Shown: positions 38,101-49,307, numbered from the stretch's first letter. The stretch is 64,000 bases of DNA from Beta vulgaris subsp. vulgaris (GCF_026745355.1 NC_079202.1:41633715-41697714); one strand, 5' to 3'. Numbers and translations are program-made. The notes: generated by a model from the sequence alone, not told the origin.

Positions 38101-41100
38101 AAGATCTTCTACACTAAGAGGTACCTTATCCCAGTGATAGACACTTCTTTGTTTCTGCATGCCCGCTTTATCGTCTGCAACTAGATCCATGACAGCTGAA
38201 TCCAACCTACAATGGGTTCATGAAGTAATTACAAGTTATGCAAATTAGACTTTTGCACAAGCATTACATTTGGACCGCCAAGTTGTTAAGCCCTGAACAA
38301 GCATTTTTGTCATACATTCAGTGCCTACATACATTAGACATGGAATTTAATGCTGGTCCATGTATCATCCATTTGAGGGTGAAAATTCCTACTTATTTGA
38401 GGAGCCTTATGACACAAATTCCTAGTAAATCCATCACAAAAGCAGCACAGAAGCAATCAAATCACACCCAACATCAACATCAACATGACATAGGAATAAT
38501 ACTATCAAGAGCCAGAGAGCAGATATTTCAGATCATTTAGAAAGCATCAACACGACATAGGAATATATTATCCTCCCACTTCTGCTGGTTTTCGAAGTAT
38601 ATAGGTGACACATCCCCCCCCCCCCCATCTTTCTCCCTTGGTGTCTATCTGATATATTCCCTCTATTACTTAACAAGAAGAACGAAGTATTAACAACATC
38701 AATAGCTCTCAAAATAATTGTTTATCTGCCACACCTGTCTGATCCAAAGCCTTGGTCAGCTCGCACTGAAAGTCCAGCCTCCGAATGCTGAAAGCCAAGC
38801 CAATATATGAAGTCAAAAATCACTCAGAAGTACAAGGTGATCACTTCAGTAACAACGGGCCACAAAAGATATGTACAAGTGTACAACAATTGAAACTCAG
38901 GGATGGACATCAATATCCTAAATGGGAAAAAGACTATATGATGAGCTTTCACCAACAGAGTCAAGAAAAAACCAGAGAGAAGTCTACCTGGTTTGTAGGC
39001 ACTGGATTGATGAAAAACTCCTCATTCTTGAAGCTCGTTGCTTTCCTTTTAGAGCCAACAGTTTCTAATACAAACATACGAGTATTGTCAGAGATTATAG
39101 AATGTCATCATAGATATATGAGAAGTTGAGCAAGAGAATGATACTAAGAGCACCAAGGTCACAGGACGGGAGAAGTTGCACCAAAAATCTCGGACACATA
39201 CCCATGTCCAACATGGGTACTGGAGTCCGAGTAACAAAACTTGCCAGACATCAAATTGGAAAAAAAAAAAAAATCAAAGCAGGAAATCCCTAGATTACAT
39301 TATATATATATATATATATATATACTAGCTTTATATGCACGCTATGCGTGCGAAATAATATATTCTTTAATTACTTCTAGTAATAATTTTCGTCAAAAGT
39401 TGTTTACAAAAATTGAAAAGGGGAACATAGTTGTTAGTGCTGTATTTTTTGTTTGCAAATGATGAGGAAGAAGATGTTGTAGTGTAACTTTTTTTGAGAG
39501 TTAGAGAAAAATTAGGGGGGGTTTTTTGTGTAAATATGGTTGGCAATTACCCTTTTCTTTTTATGTCTCTAGTTTTTCCTTTTCTTATTCTTTGGTGTCT
39601 CCCATGTATTGCCTTACATAATAACAAAAGGCTTGTTGATGAAGATTACAAAGATCTTTCCTGCAATCCGTAGCTGCAAGTGAGATTTAGTAGGTTTTCT
39701 AGTTCTCTCGATCACATATCATATAATATATATTCTCAGTGAAGGTTAGATTGATAAATATAGCGTAGTCATCTTAAAAAAGTGATTTAACATCTTCCAT
39801 GCATAGAATATCAATTAAAATTAAAACATATACTCATATAGCCTAGCTCATTTTCATTTTTTTTTTCACCAGAATCAGGTTAGATCCGCTCCAACAATCA
39901 ATGAAAAAGAAAAAGGTGTCTGGAAGGCCACATTTAAATATATTTGAGAAGCTCCCGGCATAAAACATCTTAGATAAAACATGACAAAACATTTGTGAAA
40001 TATGGGCTGTCATTGTCAATATTATAATCAGCAGCTCGTCAGAATAAAATAATAAGATAAGATACCTTTTCCCTCCTTTGTCTTCAGTGTAATGAACTCA
40101 GGTTCGACTTCCTGCATAAAGAGGGGTTCAGCATCAAAATGAAAAATCAACAAGGACATTACCCTAATACCTCTTAAGAGGCTGCCTCTCTACAAGGGTA
40201 AGATTTCAAATACAGTAACAATGAGGTTATCAATTGACCTTAAAGCAACCATCTAATACTCCATTAAAAAAAATGCAGGAAGTGTAATGAGCTATTCTAA
40301 TTAAGAATCAACATGGACATTGCCCTAATAACTCTTAAGAGGCTACCTCTCTACAAGAGGTAAGATTACAAATTACATACAGCAGCAATGAGGTTATCAA
40401 GTGTACTTAAAACAACCATCTAATACTCCATAAGAAAAAGTGCAGGCAGTCTGATAAACTATTCTAATTAAGTCCATCCAAAATTTGCGCAAATTTACTG
40501 GATGAAAATTATTGAAGGTTACAAAGCATATTGTTATAAACTTAAAGCGTAGGGAATTAATGAGGAACTGAGAAACTCTCTAGACTAGAATACAAAGGGC
40601 ATCAAAATCTGTTCACATTATACTTTAGCATAGAGTCTGAAGCATTGCAGCCATGACTCGAAAAATTACCTTGGCTGCCTTATCACTAGAGCATTGCTGA
40701 TGCACCTGGTTAATAATCTGTTCATGGATAGCCCTCTTCTTCTTCATCACGTGAACCCATTGACTAGAAGAACCCTTCAGTGAAAACATTCAATTAGGAA
40801 TGCACAAGAAATAACACATGCAAAATCTCAAGTGACGACCTTGTTTACCCTCTCGGTGGCCTCTCCCTTATCCTAGTCCTTATTTTTCCAGGAAGCCGGG
40901 ATGGCCACAGATGGGAAAGATCCGCAGGAGCAAGGAATGATATAGGCACATAGATTTTTTAGGCGGAATACTTCCCTAATTAATTTCCAAATGATCAATA
41001 GCCAAAATCAAAAATATTCTCAAGCATCACCATTAGCATGTACATCTAAGGACAAACATTAACACGGTACTTGGGAGCAAATATTAGAACTTGTTAAAAG

Positions 41101-44001
41101 CATCTATATTCAATGTATCGAATATCCCCACTGTGAAAGACAAATTACACGGACGATATTCACTAACTAATTTCCTAATAATCAATACCAAGATCAAATC
41201 TTTCTCAGCATCCCCATTTGCATGTAGTGTTCATAGGAAACATTAGCATAAGTTTGGCGTGATAATCAACATATGTAATTCGCTATTAATATTTATGGCA
41301 ATGAATCAAAGATTGGATAACTGAGATATGCCCATTAAGGTATACAGGTAAATATTGAAGTCGAGTTCCGTACTTCATTATCCAACAGATTTGAAATATT
41401 CTAAATTATTTTATGCTAAACCTCCGTTTCAGCTTTAAGCATACTAATTCTATTCCCCTCATCTGTGAACCCACATACTAGCATAGTGGCATTGGTATAC
41501 CGCCTAAAAATAAACAACAAAACAGGTCCTACCAGAAAGATTATATTAAAAGACGGTCTGCAATTGCATACAATGAGAAGCTTGGAAACCCTTTATCACT
41601 TTCTTCAACTAAATTTTGCAAAGACATTTCAACAACAATGAGATTATATAACTGAACAAAGCATAAATGATGCTGTAACAAATAAAGAATTACTTGTCGT
41701 CGTTTTGACATTGCAGCATGACCTTCAGCTTCCAAAATCGTCTGCTTGGGTCTAGTTCATATTGACAAATTAAAGGGTTAGATGAAAACTGACCAGGTAC
41801 AGTTGTACAGATACATGCAAGACAGGAAGGAGCTGGGAGTAAGATATATAAATGCATAAAGGAAGCAAACATCAAGAATCAACGCCTACCTAAAAGATTT
41901 CAAGCGTTCAGTGAATGCTAATGCACTCAGCTCATTTCCTTGTAAAACACCTTTGAACATTGGATGCAAACCTTCACGAGGTAAATCTTTTACTCTCCGG
42001 ATTGATTCCTTTGACGGCGAGGGTTTTGACCTTATATACTCACGGAATCCATTTATACAAGTTCTCAGTAAAGCAGTTAAATCGGCAGACGAGTCAATGA
42101 TTTCCCGAACTTTATCTTGAACAAGATCTAAGGCAGTTTGAGGAAATCGCCCATAAATAGTCTCACCATTAGCCATAGCTTGATCAATTTTTTCCATAAC
42201 ACCATTCATATCCTTCAGAACCTCCTCCTCTGTTGGTGCAGGCCTGATGGGTTTTGACAGAAAGAGATGAAGATCCAAGACGTAAGGCATATCTTCAGGC
42301 GTCACCAAAGAGAACGCAGTACCAGTCCTACCATTCCTAGCAACTCTTCCAACACGGTGCACAAACATTTTCGGATTTGAAGGGAAGTCCCAATTAATTA
42401 CATTATCAAGCAAAGGGATGTCCATGCCTCTAGAAGCAACATCTGTAACAATTAGCAGCTTAGTTTTCATTGCTCTAAACTTTGATATGTTGATTTTGCG
42501 AGCTTCCTGATCCATGTCACCATAGCATGTTCCCGACTCAATACCCTCTAATTCAAGCAATGATTTCAGGAATTCTGTGTGGTGTCTGGTGGAAACAAAG
42601 ATCAACATTTGCTCCCCAGAAGTGATCACTTCCCGTATCAAATACACAAGGGCTGCATGTTTCTCTTCCGGTCTCAAGGTAAAGAAGACGAGCTTACAGT
42701 CTGGACTAATTTTTTTCTCTACATCCAAGCGCACAGTCTGAGGATCTCTCAGACCAGCCTTAGCAAACTCTGCCAAAGCACTTGGCATAGTTGCACTCAA
42801 AAGCAAAGTCTGCCTGTTCTCACTCAACTGAGTCAGGATACTGTGCAATTGCTCAGCAAAACCCATGCCGAACAAAGAATCAGCTTCATCAAAGACCACA
42901 TATTCCACTGTTCGAAGAGTCAAGTCATCCACCTCAGACAAATGGTGCATCAGCCTACCCGGTGTGGCAATGATGATGTCAGGATTTTGAGCCAATTCTT
43001 CAAATTGTCTTTCCATTGAATCCCCACCAACTAGGAGACTCGTACGGAGATCTGGATACAAATTTACCCAACAGAAAAAGTTCAACAACTGTTTCTTAGA
43101 AATATGCTCAAAATGCTAAAATCTCTCTACAAAATACACAAATCATTTTCATATCTCAGGCTACAACAAATATGCTATCTTTTATCCCCTTCTTGCTGAT
43201 AAAAGGGGAATACATACTTAATCAGTTATGTTTACCTTATCTACATAGAGAACAATGTTTTTTTCCTTTTGATTCTCAAATGTCACACTTTCACTTAAAA
43301 TGAACTACTCCCCAATTCGTAATCGTAACGCACCCACATTTTGAATAATGAGCTTCAACCATTAATGATAAAACTGAGAACAGCTACATGATTAAGTTCA
43401 TGTCAAACAGTTCTTTCATCAAATCTTCATAGAATTGGCAAAAAACTTTCAATCTCGCCCACTATATAGAAAGAACACTCGTTTTAACAAACATCAGACA
43501 CCCAAATTTTACAAATTAATCACACAATCAAGTCGAAAATTTCAACACCACACTATAAAGCATCAACATTAAACACAACTTATTCAACATAAAACAAGAA
43601 TTGATAGAAAACCCACCTGTATAACGGCCCAATTCCTTAGTAAATTTCAAAGTTTGAAGCGCCAAATCCCTAGTAGGAGACAAAATTAAAGCCCTAATAC
43701 CACCCTGAGGAACATGCTGCTGCAATTTCTCGAGCATAGGGATAAGAAACGCCGCCGTTTTACCCGAGCCAGTACGTGCCATGGCAACTACATCGGCACC
43801 AGAAAGAATGAGCGGCATAGTTTTGCGTTGAATAGGAGTGGGAACTTTGTACCCTTTTCTTTTAATTGCTCTGAAGACATTGTAGCTTAGATTTAGGGAT
43901 TCAAATCCTCCTGATTTTGATTTCTTTTTCTGTAATTCCTTGCGTTTCAGCTCTGCTTGAGAACTTACTAGAAAACCTGCGTTGCTCTTTTCTTTCGTCA
44001 T
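29138..44001 (-). CDS. RH29: DEAD-box ATP-dependent RNA helicase 29 (Dbp10/DDX54 type)
   Basis: Exons (minus): 44001-43617, 43051-41890, 41751-41694, 40774-40670, 40111-40066, 39064-38988, 38787-38735, 38206-38125, 38034-37978, 30280-30142, 29331-29138; 786 codons with stop, all GT-AG, phases closing. The family (Dbp10 in yeast, DDX54 in human) unwinds RNA in nucleolar 60S ribosome assembly. Visible motifs by residue: PTPIQ with Gln58, ARTGSGKT 75-82, PTRDLALQ 109-116, TPGR 158-161, DEAD 183-186, SAT 214-216, TDVASRGMD 331-339, HRVGRVAR 360-367. Then comes the conserved [18 protein letters not shown] block, the DBP10CT-type segment ([19 protein letters not shown]) and a basic tail ([19 protein letters not shown], ending KKRKR) suited to RNA binding and nuclear location. 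The length suits the plant family. No disabling change was seen. Intron 9 is 7.7 kb and full of transposons. Confidence 0.95.
29941..30090. repeat. Truncated MITE related to the 37410 Stowaway
   Basis: The segment begins TATACTTCGTTTTTTTAG and contains the stretch ACATAGTAATGTGGGATCTT then GTTAGATTCGTCTCAA, matching the interior of the Stowaway copies at 37410-37670 and 52521-52778. The right half is missing; the helicase exon starts 50 bp further on (30142). Confidence 0.55.
30369..30800 (-). pseudogene. Unidentified gene fragment with exon-intron structure
   Basis: On the minus strand, about 30795-30680 reads [20 protein letters not shown] and onward to LKGTPVE. A short intron ends in TTGACAG near 30618, and 30617-30369 reads [17 protein letters not shown] and onward to [20 protein letters not shown], with no stop until 30371. 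Codon-like composition and a plausible splice suggest captured or duplicated coding DNA rather than chance. I do not recognise the protein. It lies in RH29 intron 9, on the same strand, next to an LTR-like segment. Confidence 0.4.
30806..31111. repeat. LTR-like or MITE-like segment
   Basis: It begins TGTCACACCCCC and ends near GGGCATGACACA, so the two ends are imperfect inverted repeats (TGTCACACCCC / TGTCATGCCCT) in the TG...CA form of an LTR. No target duplication is clear. It contains a poly-C run near 31041-31052. Confidence 0.35.
31704..32119 (+). repeat. 5' LTR of the Ty3/gypsy element
   Basis: 416 bp; starts TATGATGCACCAAACC and ends GAGTTCATCACA. Hand alignment with the 3' LTR shows roughly 26 substitutions and a few small indels, about 6% divergence. 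Confidence 0.92.
32219..33470 (+). pseudogene. gag region of the Ty3/gypsy element (broken)
   Basis: A coiled N-terminal part is read at 32219-32509 ([19 protein letters not shown]). The capsid-like part is at 32535-32957 ([15 protein letters not shown], then [20 protein letters not shown]). A zinc-knuckle-like motif follows at about 33380-33425 ([19 protein letters not shown]). There are stops at 32955 and near 33147, and the parts lie in different frames. Confidence 0.85.
33546..33911 (+). pseudogene. Aspartic protease region of the Ty3/gypsy element
   Basis: The frame contains the retropepsin active-site motif as [10 protein letters not shown] (family form D-S/T-G, here Pro in the second place) and a downstream [12 protein letters not shown] block. 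The frame is open for 121 codons but cut off from gag and RT. Confidence 0.88.
33938..34982 (+). pseudogene. Reverse transcriptase region of the Ty3/gypsy element (broken)
   Basis: Pieces in several frames: a linker (33938-34201), then [20 protein letters not shown] near 34299-34358, [14 protein letters not shown] near 34425, [19 protein letters not shown] near 34533-34589, and a catalytic DD region near 34624-34640 where a T-run length change breaks the frame. The connection follows ([18 protein letters not shown], 34728-34982). Stops at 34199 and near 34280. Confidence 0.9.
34990..35829 (+). pseudogene. RNase H and integrase N-terminal region of the Ty3/gypsy element (broken)
   Basis: RNase H features: [28 protein letters not shown] and [13 protein letters not shown] at 35074-35240. 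After [21 protein letters not shown] the frame continues into the integrase zinc-finger region ([13 protein letters not shown], then the EYHDSP segment) before the frame is lost near 35600-35660. Confidence 0.85.
35660..36834 (+). pseudogene. Integrase core and chromodomain-like tail of the Ty3/gypsy element (broken)
   Basis: The core is recognised from [26 protein letters not shown] and [19 protein letters not shown] (36000 region). The C-terminal part (36179-36637) has [24 protein letters not shown] and [11 protein letters not shown]. The last piece (36625-36834) has [18 protein letters not shown], a chromodomain-like end. Breaks occur near 35830, 36080 and 36635. Confidence 0.88.
36753..37169 (+). 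repeat. 3' LTR of the Ty3/gypsy element
   Basis: 417 bp, starts TGTGATGCACCAAACC and ends GAGTTCATCACA. It is preceded by a polypurine tract at about 36737-36750 and followed by the TAAAC duplication. Confidence 0.92.
37410..37670. mobile_element. Stowaway-type MITE
   Basis: The ends are CTACCTGTCTTGTTAGTTG and (reverse complement of right end) CTCCCTGTGTCTTTTTTTAG, with matching GTTGYTACATTT inside both. TA flanks are at 37408-37409 and 37671-37672. About 261 bp, no ORF. It sits in RH29 intron 9, between the retrotransposon and the exon at 37978. Confidence 0.82.
39180..39240. repeat. Fragment related to the 6107 DNA transposon
   Basis: It reads TCTCGGACACATACCC and ends GGAGTCCGAGTAACA, resembling the right terminus of the element at 6107-6897 (CCGTGTCGGAGTAACA). 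The left end was not found. It lies in an RH29 intron. Confidence 0.4.
39299..39324. repeat. (AT)n microsatellite
   Basis: Short TA run in an RH29 intron, immediately beside a Helitron-like terminus. Confidence 0.9.
39325..39351 (-). mobile_element. Helitron-type 3' terminus (hairpin plus CTAG)
   Basis: On the minus strand the palindrome GCACGC-ATA-GCGTGC (39351-39337) is followed after 8 bases by CTAG (39328-39325) and then T. A short hairpin just before CTRR, with T after it, is the Helitron 3'-end rule. The element body would lie at higher coordinates; its 5' TC end was not located. Confidence 0.5.
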
Positions 44002-44367
44002 TGGAGGAGGAGGAGGAGAAAGAGAAAGGGTTTTAGGTTACAAAGGAAAGAAAGTGAGAAAAGAAGGGTTTAAGCTTTAGGAGGTTAGGCTTTGTTGTTC
44101 TGTTGCCTGAATTGAATTGAGAGAAATTGAAATTATGATAGTAATTTTTTAGGTGAGCTAAATTAAACTTGTATTAATTCAGTTTAAAACATGGCCTCAA
44201 GCATATGTTTTAAATAGTTTATTAGGGACTAACATTTTGTATTTTGACCTTCAATGTAATATAAGTGTGTGATTGGTTGCAATGGAAATTAAATTCTCAT
44301 AGAAATTTATAGTTTGTGGAAAATTAATTCATTTATGAAATTCATAGGAAGTAGTCTAAATTGTTTG
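44002..44367 (-). promoter_or_regulatory. Upstream region of RH29, cut by a hAT insertion
   Basis: The 370 bp upstream of the helicase ATG (44001) are the remaining proximal promoter and 5' UTR before the hAT element begins. No clear TATA box is seen. The sequence from about 44260 resembles a MITE flank (TTGGTTGCAATGGAAATTAA). Confidence 0.4.
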
Positions 44368-45219
44368 GTAGTAATTAGAGGTGTCAATTCAGTTCAACAG
44401 TTCAGTTATGGTTATAACCAAACTATTCAGTTGATATCAGTTCAGTTTGTATCAGTTGAAATAATTAACAGTTCAGTTCAGTTAACAAACTTTTCAGTTC
44501 AGTTTAATTCAGTTTTTTTCCTTTCCATTTTCAGTTCAGTTCAGTTGCAGTTTAAATCAGTTTTAACCAAACAGTTAAACAAACCAACGGTTGAATCCAT
44601 AGCAGTTAAAATTTGTTGCGGTTATTTTCAGTTTCGTTTTGGTTTATTTCAATTATTGACGAAAACCACATAACTTCGACGATAATCGCATCGGTTCGGG
44701 TAGAAGTTAATCACACTCTTGTATTTGTTCGGGAAAAATTGAGCTTCATGTCGATTTTGGCCAAGTGTTTTTTCGGGTCCGGCTAAAAATTAATGCAACA
44801 AATAAGTGTTGTCGATACTTCCACAATTGCCTCAAAAAAACAGTTGTACTTCATAAAAACGTGAATGAAAGTGACATCGGTAAAAGTGTACTCTATTACT
44901 AATATATATGATTTGGAATAAGACAAATATGTAAGTTGGTATTCAAACTTTTAGTTGTATGCAAATCATATCATATTTGGTTTAAAAAGGACGTCTCATA
45001 TCAATATAAATTATTATAAACTTTCTCAAAAGACGAGTTATACGTTTTGAAAAAGTTGCTTATATTAATGTCTTACTCTTAGTGTATTAGTTCAATGGAT
45101 TAATATATCTATATTAGTCATTAAGCTCTATGCATTTGAAAATTGAAAGCCTATAATCGACGTAAAATAAGTTGATTATGGATTAGCTCAAGGTATCTAT
45201 GTGAATCGATAAGTGAAAT

Positions 45220-46060
45220 CAAGATAACAATACTCCATTTAAGTTAATCGTTAACGAGTTATATTCAATTTAAACTCACGTATCTTAGCCAAACTAAAAG
45301 AAATTACAATTGATATTAGATTAGATGAATGTATCAACGTAAGTCGATAAAGTAATTGAAACTCAAAACGTTCACTTAAATTGAAACATGTTGTTATTGG
45401 AATGAATGTATCAATGTAAGTCGATAAACTAATTCAATACAATAACAATACTCTACTTAAGTTAATTATCTTTAAGTTGAGTTCATTTTGGAACAAATAG
45501 CATCTAATTCAGTTGCAACAAATGTAGAATGATGTAACTCAGTAGGTTGGTTAATATAACAGTATTCCATTTAAGTTAATCTTCCATACGTTAAATTCAT
45601 ATTGAAACTCAAAACATCTATTTAAACAGTACCCTAAGTTTATTTCAAGATAATAATAGTATTCTACTTAAATTAATCATCTTTAACTTGAATTCATTTC
45701 GGAACCTAAAGCATCTAATTCAGTTGCAACAGATGTAGAACAATATAACTCAATAGATTGGTACAATATAACAATGCTTCATTTAAGTTAATCGTCTCTA
45801 AGTTAAATTCATATCGAAACTCAAAACATCTAATTTGAATTGAAACAAGTTAATATTGGATTAGATCGATGTATCGATGTAAGTCGATTAGCTAATTCAA
45901 GATGGCGTAAGTTCGTTTAAGATAATGGGTATTGGATAATATCAACAAATGTATCAATGTAAGTTAATTAATTAACTTAATAGAAGTTAACAATACTTTA
46001 AGGTAATCGTCTTTAAGTTAAGTTCATTTCGAAACCCAAATCATCTAATTGAATTGAAAC
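45220..46060. repeat. Diverged tandem repeats inside the hAT element
   Basis: At least six copies of a phrase of the form ATACTCCATTTAAGTTAATC, then TTTAAGTTAAATTCAT and CGAAACTCAAAACATCTAA, recur every 100-200 bp. A second phrase GAATGTATCAATGTAAGTCG alternates with it. Copies are strongly diverged. Confidence 0.75.
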
Positions 46061-46756
46061 AAGTAGTTAATTATTGTTACTATGTCGTAGTAAACCTTAC
46101 TGCTTGTTAGTAAGATATTGAATGAAAAGCGAAAATTTGTATATGTAGTATACTATAAGATAAGGTCTAGTACTGATTAAGGCTTGTTATAACGTATATA
46201 AGTTCACTTAACTGAATACAACCAATTTATAGCTGAGTAATAATAAATAATTGTATAATTAAGGTTATAAGAAATCTACCTTAATAACCTTGGATTAATA
46301 TAAGTTTATAACCAATAACTTAAGTATTAATGTAAGACCTATACAAGTAGTAGTAGTAGGTTAACTGTTATTATGTTACATCTTACATGTTAGTATTAAA
46401 TTAATCCCTAATCACCGCATGTAACATGTTCACATATTTCTAATTTATAAATTTAGATTAATAATTTCTTAAAAATCAATAATGCTAATTTAATTTTGAA
46501 AGTTTATAATTTCTATTAAGTTATAATAACATTACTAATTTTTAAAGTTACTAAACTAATAATATTAGAATTAGAAATTTACAATACTCAAATTAAAATA
46601 ATATCAAAATACAATAGTTTATTAGTAGTTTAGGCCATTGATTTTAGAAAGATGAAAATCCAACCATTGATTAAGTTAGCAATCCATGTAATTGGACATT
46701 CTCAATTCTCATTGGTTAAAAAAGAATGTCATGGATTATGAACGAAGACCATTGAT

Positions 46757-47850
46757 TTGAAAAAGATCAAAATCCAACCATTGAATCCCTCCCTATCCCA
46801 AAACCCTCCCTCTTTTGTCTTTTCTCTCATACTAGTTCCTCACAGCCTCCCTCTTCATCTTCCTCATTCCTCTCCCATCTTCACGTACACCATTGAATCT
46901 CATCATTCTCTTACGCGTCGTTGTCCGCTGCTGGTCTTCGCAGTTTCACCGGCGCCGTTCGAGTGGAAAGCAGAGGAAAACGAAAGAGGGTTTCACAAAG
47001 AGGAAACAGAAGATGGATCGAAAAGAAAGAGTGAGTTCACTTTTTTGATGTTGCCACTAATCTTCCATTTTGGACTTGATTTTGGTGGTGAAGATTTGAT
47101 ATTTTACACTATAATTTTATCACATCCACTTTCTCAATTGCTCTAGAAGATATTTGCTGCGTTTTCATCAGCCGAAATCACCACCGACGACCACCCAAAA
47201 CACTACTAATCCACCGAAAATACCACCAACACCATTTTTAGATTTCGATTTTAAATTTCTTATTTTATAGGTTTGATTTTCGATCTTCTTATTCAGCGGG
47301 CTTGATTTTCGAGTTTGTTTGTTTTTGTGGATCCTAAATTTGGTTGATTTTATAGGTTTGATTTTGTGGGTTTTCGTTTGATTTGGTTTGATTTTATGGG
47401 TTTTCGTTTGAATTTCGAGGCTGGGTTTTCTTGTGATTGTGGCTAAGTTTTCGGTTGAGTTTCGTGGAGGTTGATGGGTTTCGAGTTGGTTTTGGTTGTG
47501 GTTTTCGGTGGTATACTGGTGGATTTGGTGGTTTTAGACTTTCAGTTCTGAATTTCGGTGGTTTTTGGTGGTGTTTGGGTGGTCTGGTAGTTTTAGTGGT
47601 TTGTGGTTGGGGGTGGTTCGTAGGTGGATGGTGGGTGGGGAAGGGGCGGCTAAGGTACCGGTGATGGAGGTGGGTAAGGTTGCTGGTGGGGGTTGGTGAT
47701 TGAGTTCAGTGGTGGCGATGTTGTAGCGGTTGTGGAGGCGGGGCAGTGGGTGGGTGGGTCAAGGTGGGTGGGTGGTGAAAATTGGATGGGGTTCAATCCG
47801 GGGGTTAATTAGGGGCTAAATTGATTAGGGGGTTGAGTTAAGAGGTTAAT
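46757..47850. other. Gene-like GC-shifted segment inside the hAT element
   Basis: The first part (46780-46960) is C/T-rich like a 5' UTR and opens an ORF (46757-47146, 129 codons, SLSQNPPSFVFSLILVPHS) without a known domain. The following part (47400-47800) is strongly G/T-rich on the + strand (GGTGGTTTTGG-type words). It may be a captured genomic fragment. I do not recognise a protein. Confidence 0.35.
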
Positions 47851-48544
47851 TAGGGGTTTAAGTAGCTGTTAACAAAAGTTAGAATTAAAACACTCATTAA
47901 GGGCATCACGTGTAGATTACAAGTACTTGAAGGGTATAGTGTGTAAGTCCCAAAACGAGAGGGTACAACGTGTAAAACGCAAAAATTCGGGGGTACAACA
48001 TAGAATTTCCCTTTCATTTTCTATATCTGATTTGCTTGCTTTTCCATTTTCATTTTTTGTTTTAATTTCTTATCTGAATGTTAGTTTTTTCATTTTTCGT
48101 GCAACTGAAAATAATATCATTTTGTTTTTTTTATATCTGATTTTTTGTTTATTTTTATGGCATTTGTCCTAGTCTAGGGTTTATTTTTCAGATCTAGTAT
48201 TTTCTTTAAATTTTCAGTTCTGAAATTCTTTTTGTTCGTTTTCAGATCCGGATTTGCTTCTTCTCGAAGCCTTCTTCCTATTCAAGCTCATTGCAAACGT
48301 CGACAGTCATCGTCTGCCCAGTTTATTTCTCATTGTTCTAGATTCAGTTTGGTTTTACATTTTCTTTTACTTATGCAAAAATGTAATTTATTTGTATCTA
48401 TTTTACATATTTTTTTTTCTCTCATTCGAAATCGAATAGTGGTTTGTAATACATTTTTGATAGTAACACTAATAAATTATGTGCAGAATCAAACATAAGT
48501 GTTATTTACATTGATAAACTAATAAATTCTATATAAATTTGTAA

Positions 48545-48830
48545 CTTTATATTTTTCTAAATAAAATAACCGTGATTTGCGTTGGATGTTGGACATAGTC
48601 CGACGCAACCTATTCTGAGATGTACAAGCATATGTGTCGCATATTGGTTATTATCCGACGCCCTTTGTACTGTTGCTGGTGGGCTCAAGGTGTCATTTGC
48701 GTCACTAATAGAGGGACAAACCTAGCGTCAAAAGATAATTTATCTCCCAATTTTGAGCGTTGAAAATTAAAGCATGGGAGACGCTTTATTTTGACGCTCA
48801 ACTATATTAAAGGCTGGCACAATGTGAGTT
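48545..48830. repeat. CACTA-like subterminal repeat patch
   Basis: Several GCGTCGGA/TCCGACGC-like words in both orientations occur (GCGTTGGATGTTGG, AGTCCGACGCAACC, TATCCGACGCCC, TTGCGTCACTAA, TAGCGTC, TTTTGACGCTC). Such arrays are typical of CACTA transposon ends. No CACTA terminus or transposase was identified. Confidence 0.35.
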
Positions 48831-49307
48831 CATTTTCTGTGTTTCTATGTGAGTTGGAGGTACTATCATAAATTCAGCTAATATGTGAATTCGGTTCGTG
48901 AACAATTAAAAACCAGTTTAAAAAAGTTCAGTTTGAATCAGTTTTAGTTCAGTTCAGTTTCAGTTTGAATCAGTTCAATTCAGTTTCAGTTTCAGTGTCG
49001 TTTGAATCAGTTCAGTTCAGTTTCAGTTTGAATCAGTTCAGTTAATTCAGTTAAATATTCAGTTCAGTTCAGTTCAGTTGATCGATCAACTTTTCAGTTT
49101 TTCGCAGTTATTTTCAGTTACAGTTTGTTTCAGTTCAGTTGCAGTTCAGTTCTGGTTTTTCATTTACAGTTTATTTCAGTTTCAGTTTAGCATTTTTCAG
49201 TTGATTTCAGTTACAGTTACTCCCAGTTCAGTTTAATTCAGTTTAAATTTCAGTTTGTTCAGTTCAACCAGCAGTTCATTAACCAAACTGACAGCTCTAG
49301 TAGTAAT

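Larger units (their letters stand above)
44376..49299. mobile_element. 4.9-kb non-autonomous hAT element with CAGTTC arrays
   Basis: The ends are TAGAGGTGTCAATTCAG and (reverse complement of right end) TAGAGCTGTCAGTTTGG, short imperfect TIRs of the hAT type. The exact 8-bp sequence GTAGTAAT flanks it at 44368-44375 and 49300-49307. CAGTTCAG-type arrays occupy 44385-44650 and 48915-49290, on the same strand at both ends. The interior has diverged 100-150-bp repeats (45220-46060), a C/T-rich then G/T-rich segment (46760-47850), and a CACTA-like patch (48545-48830). No hAT transposase was found. Confidence 0.88.

Noticed and set aside
42579..43019. 146-codon plus ORF
   Set aside because: It is the antisense shadow of helicase exon 2.
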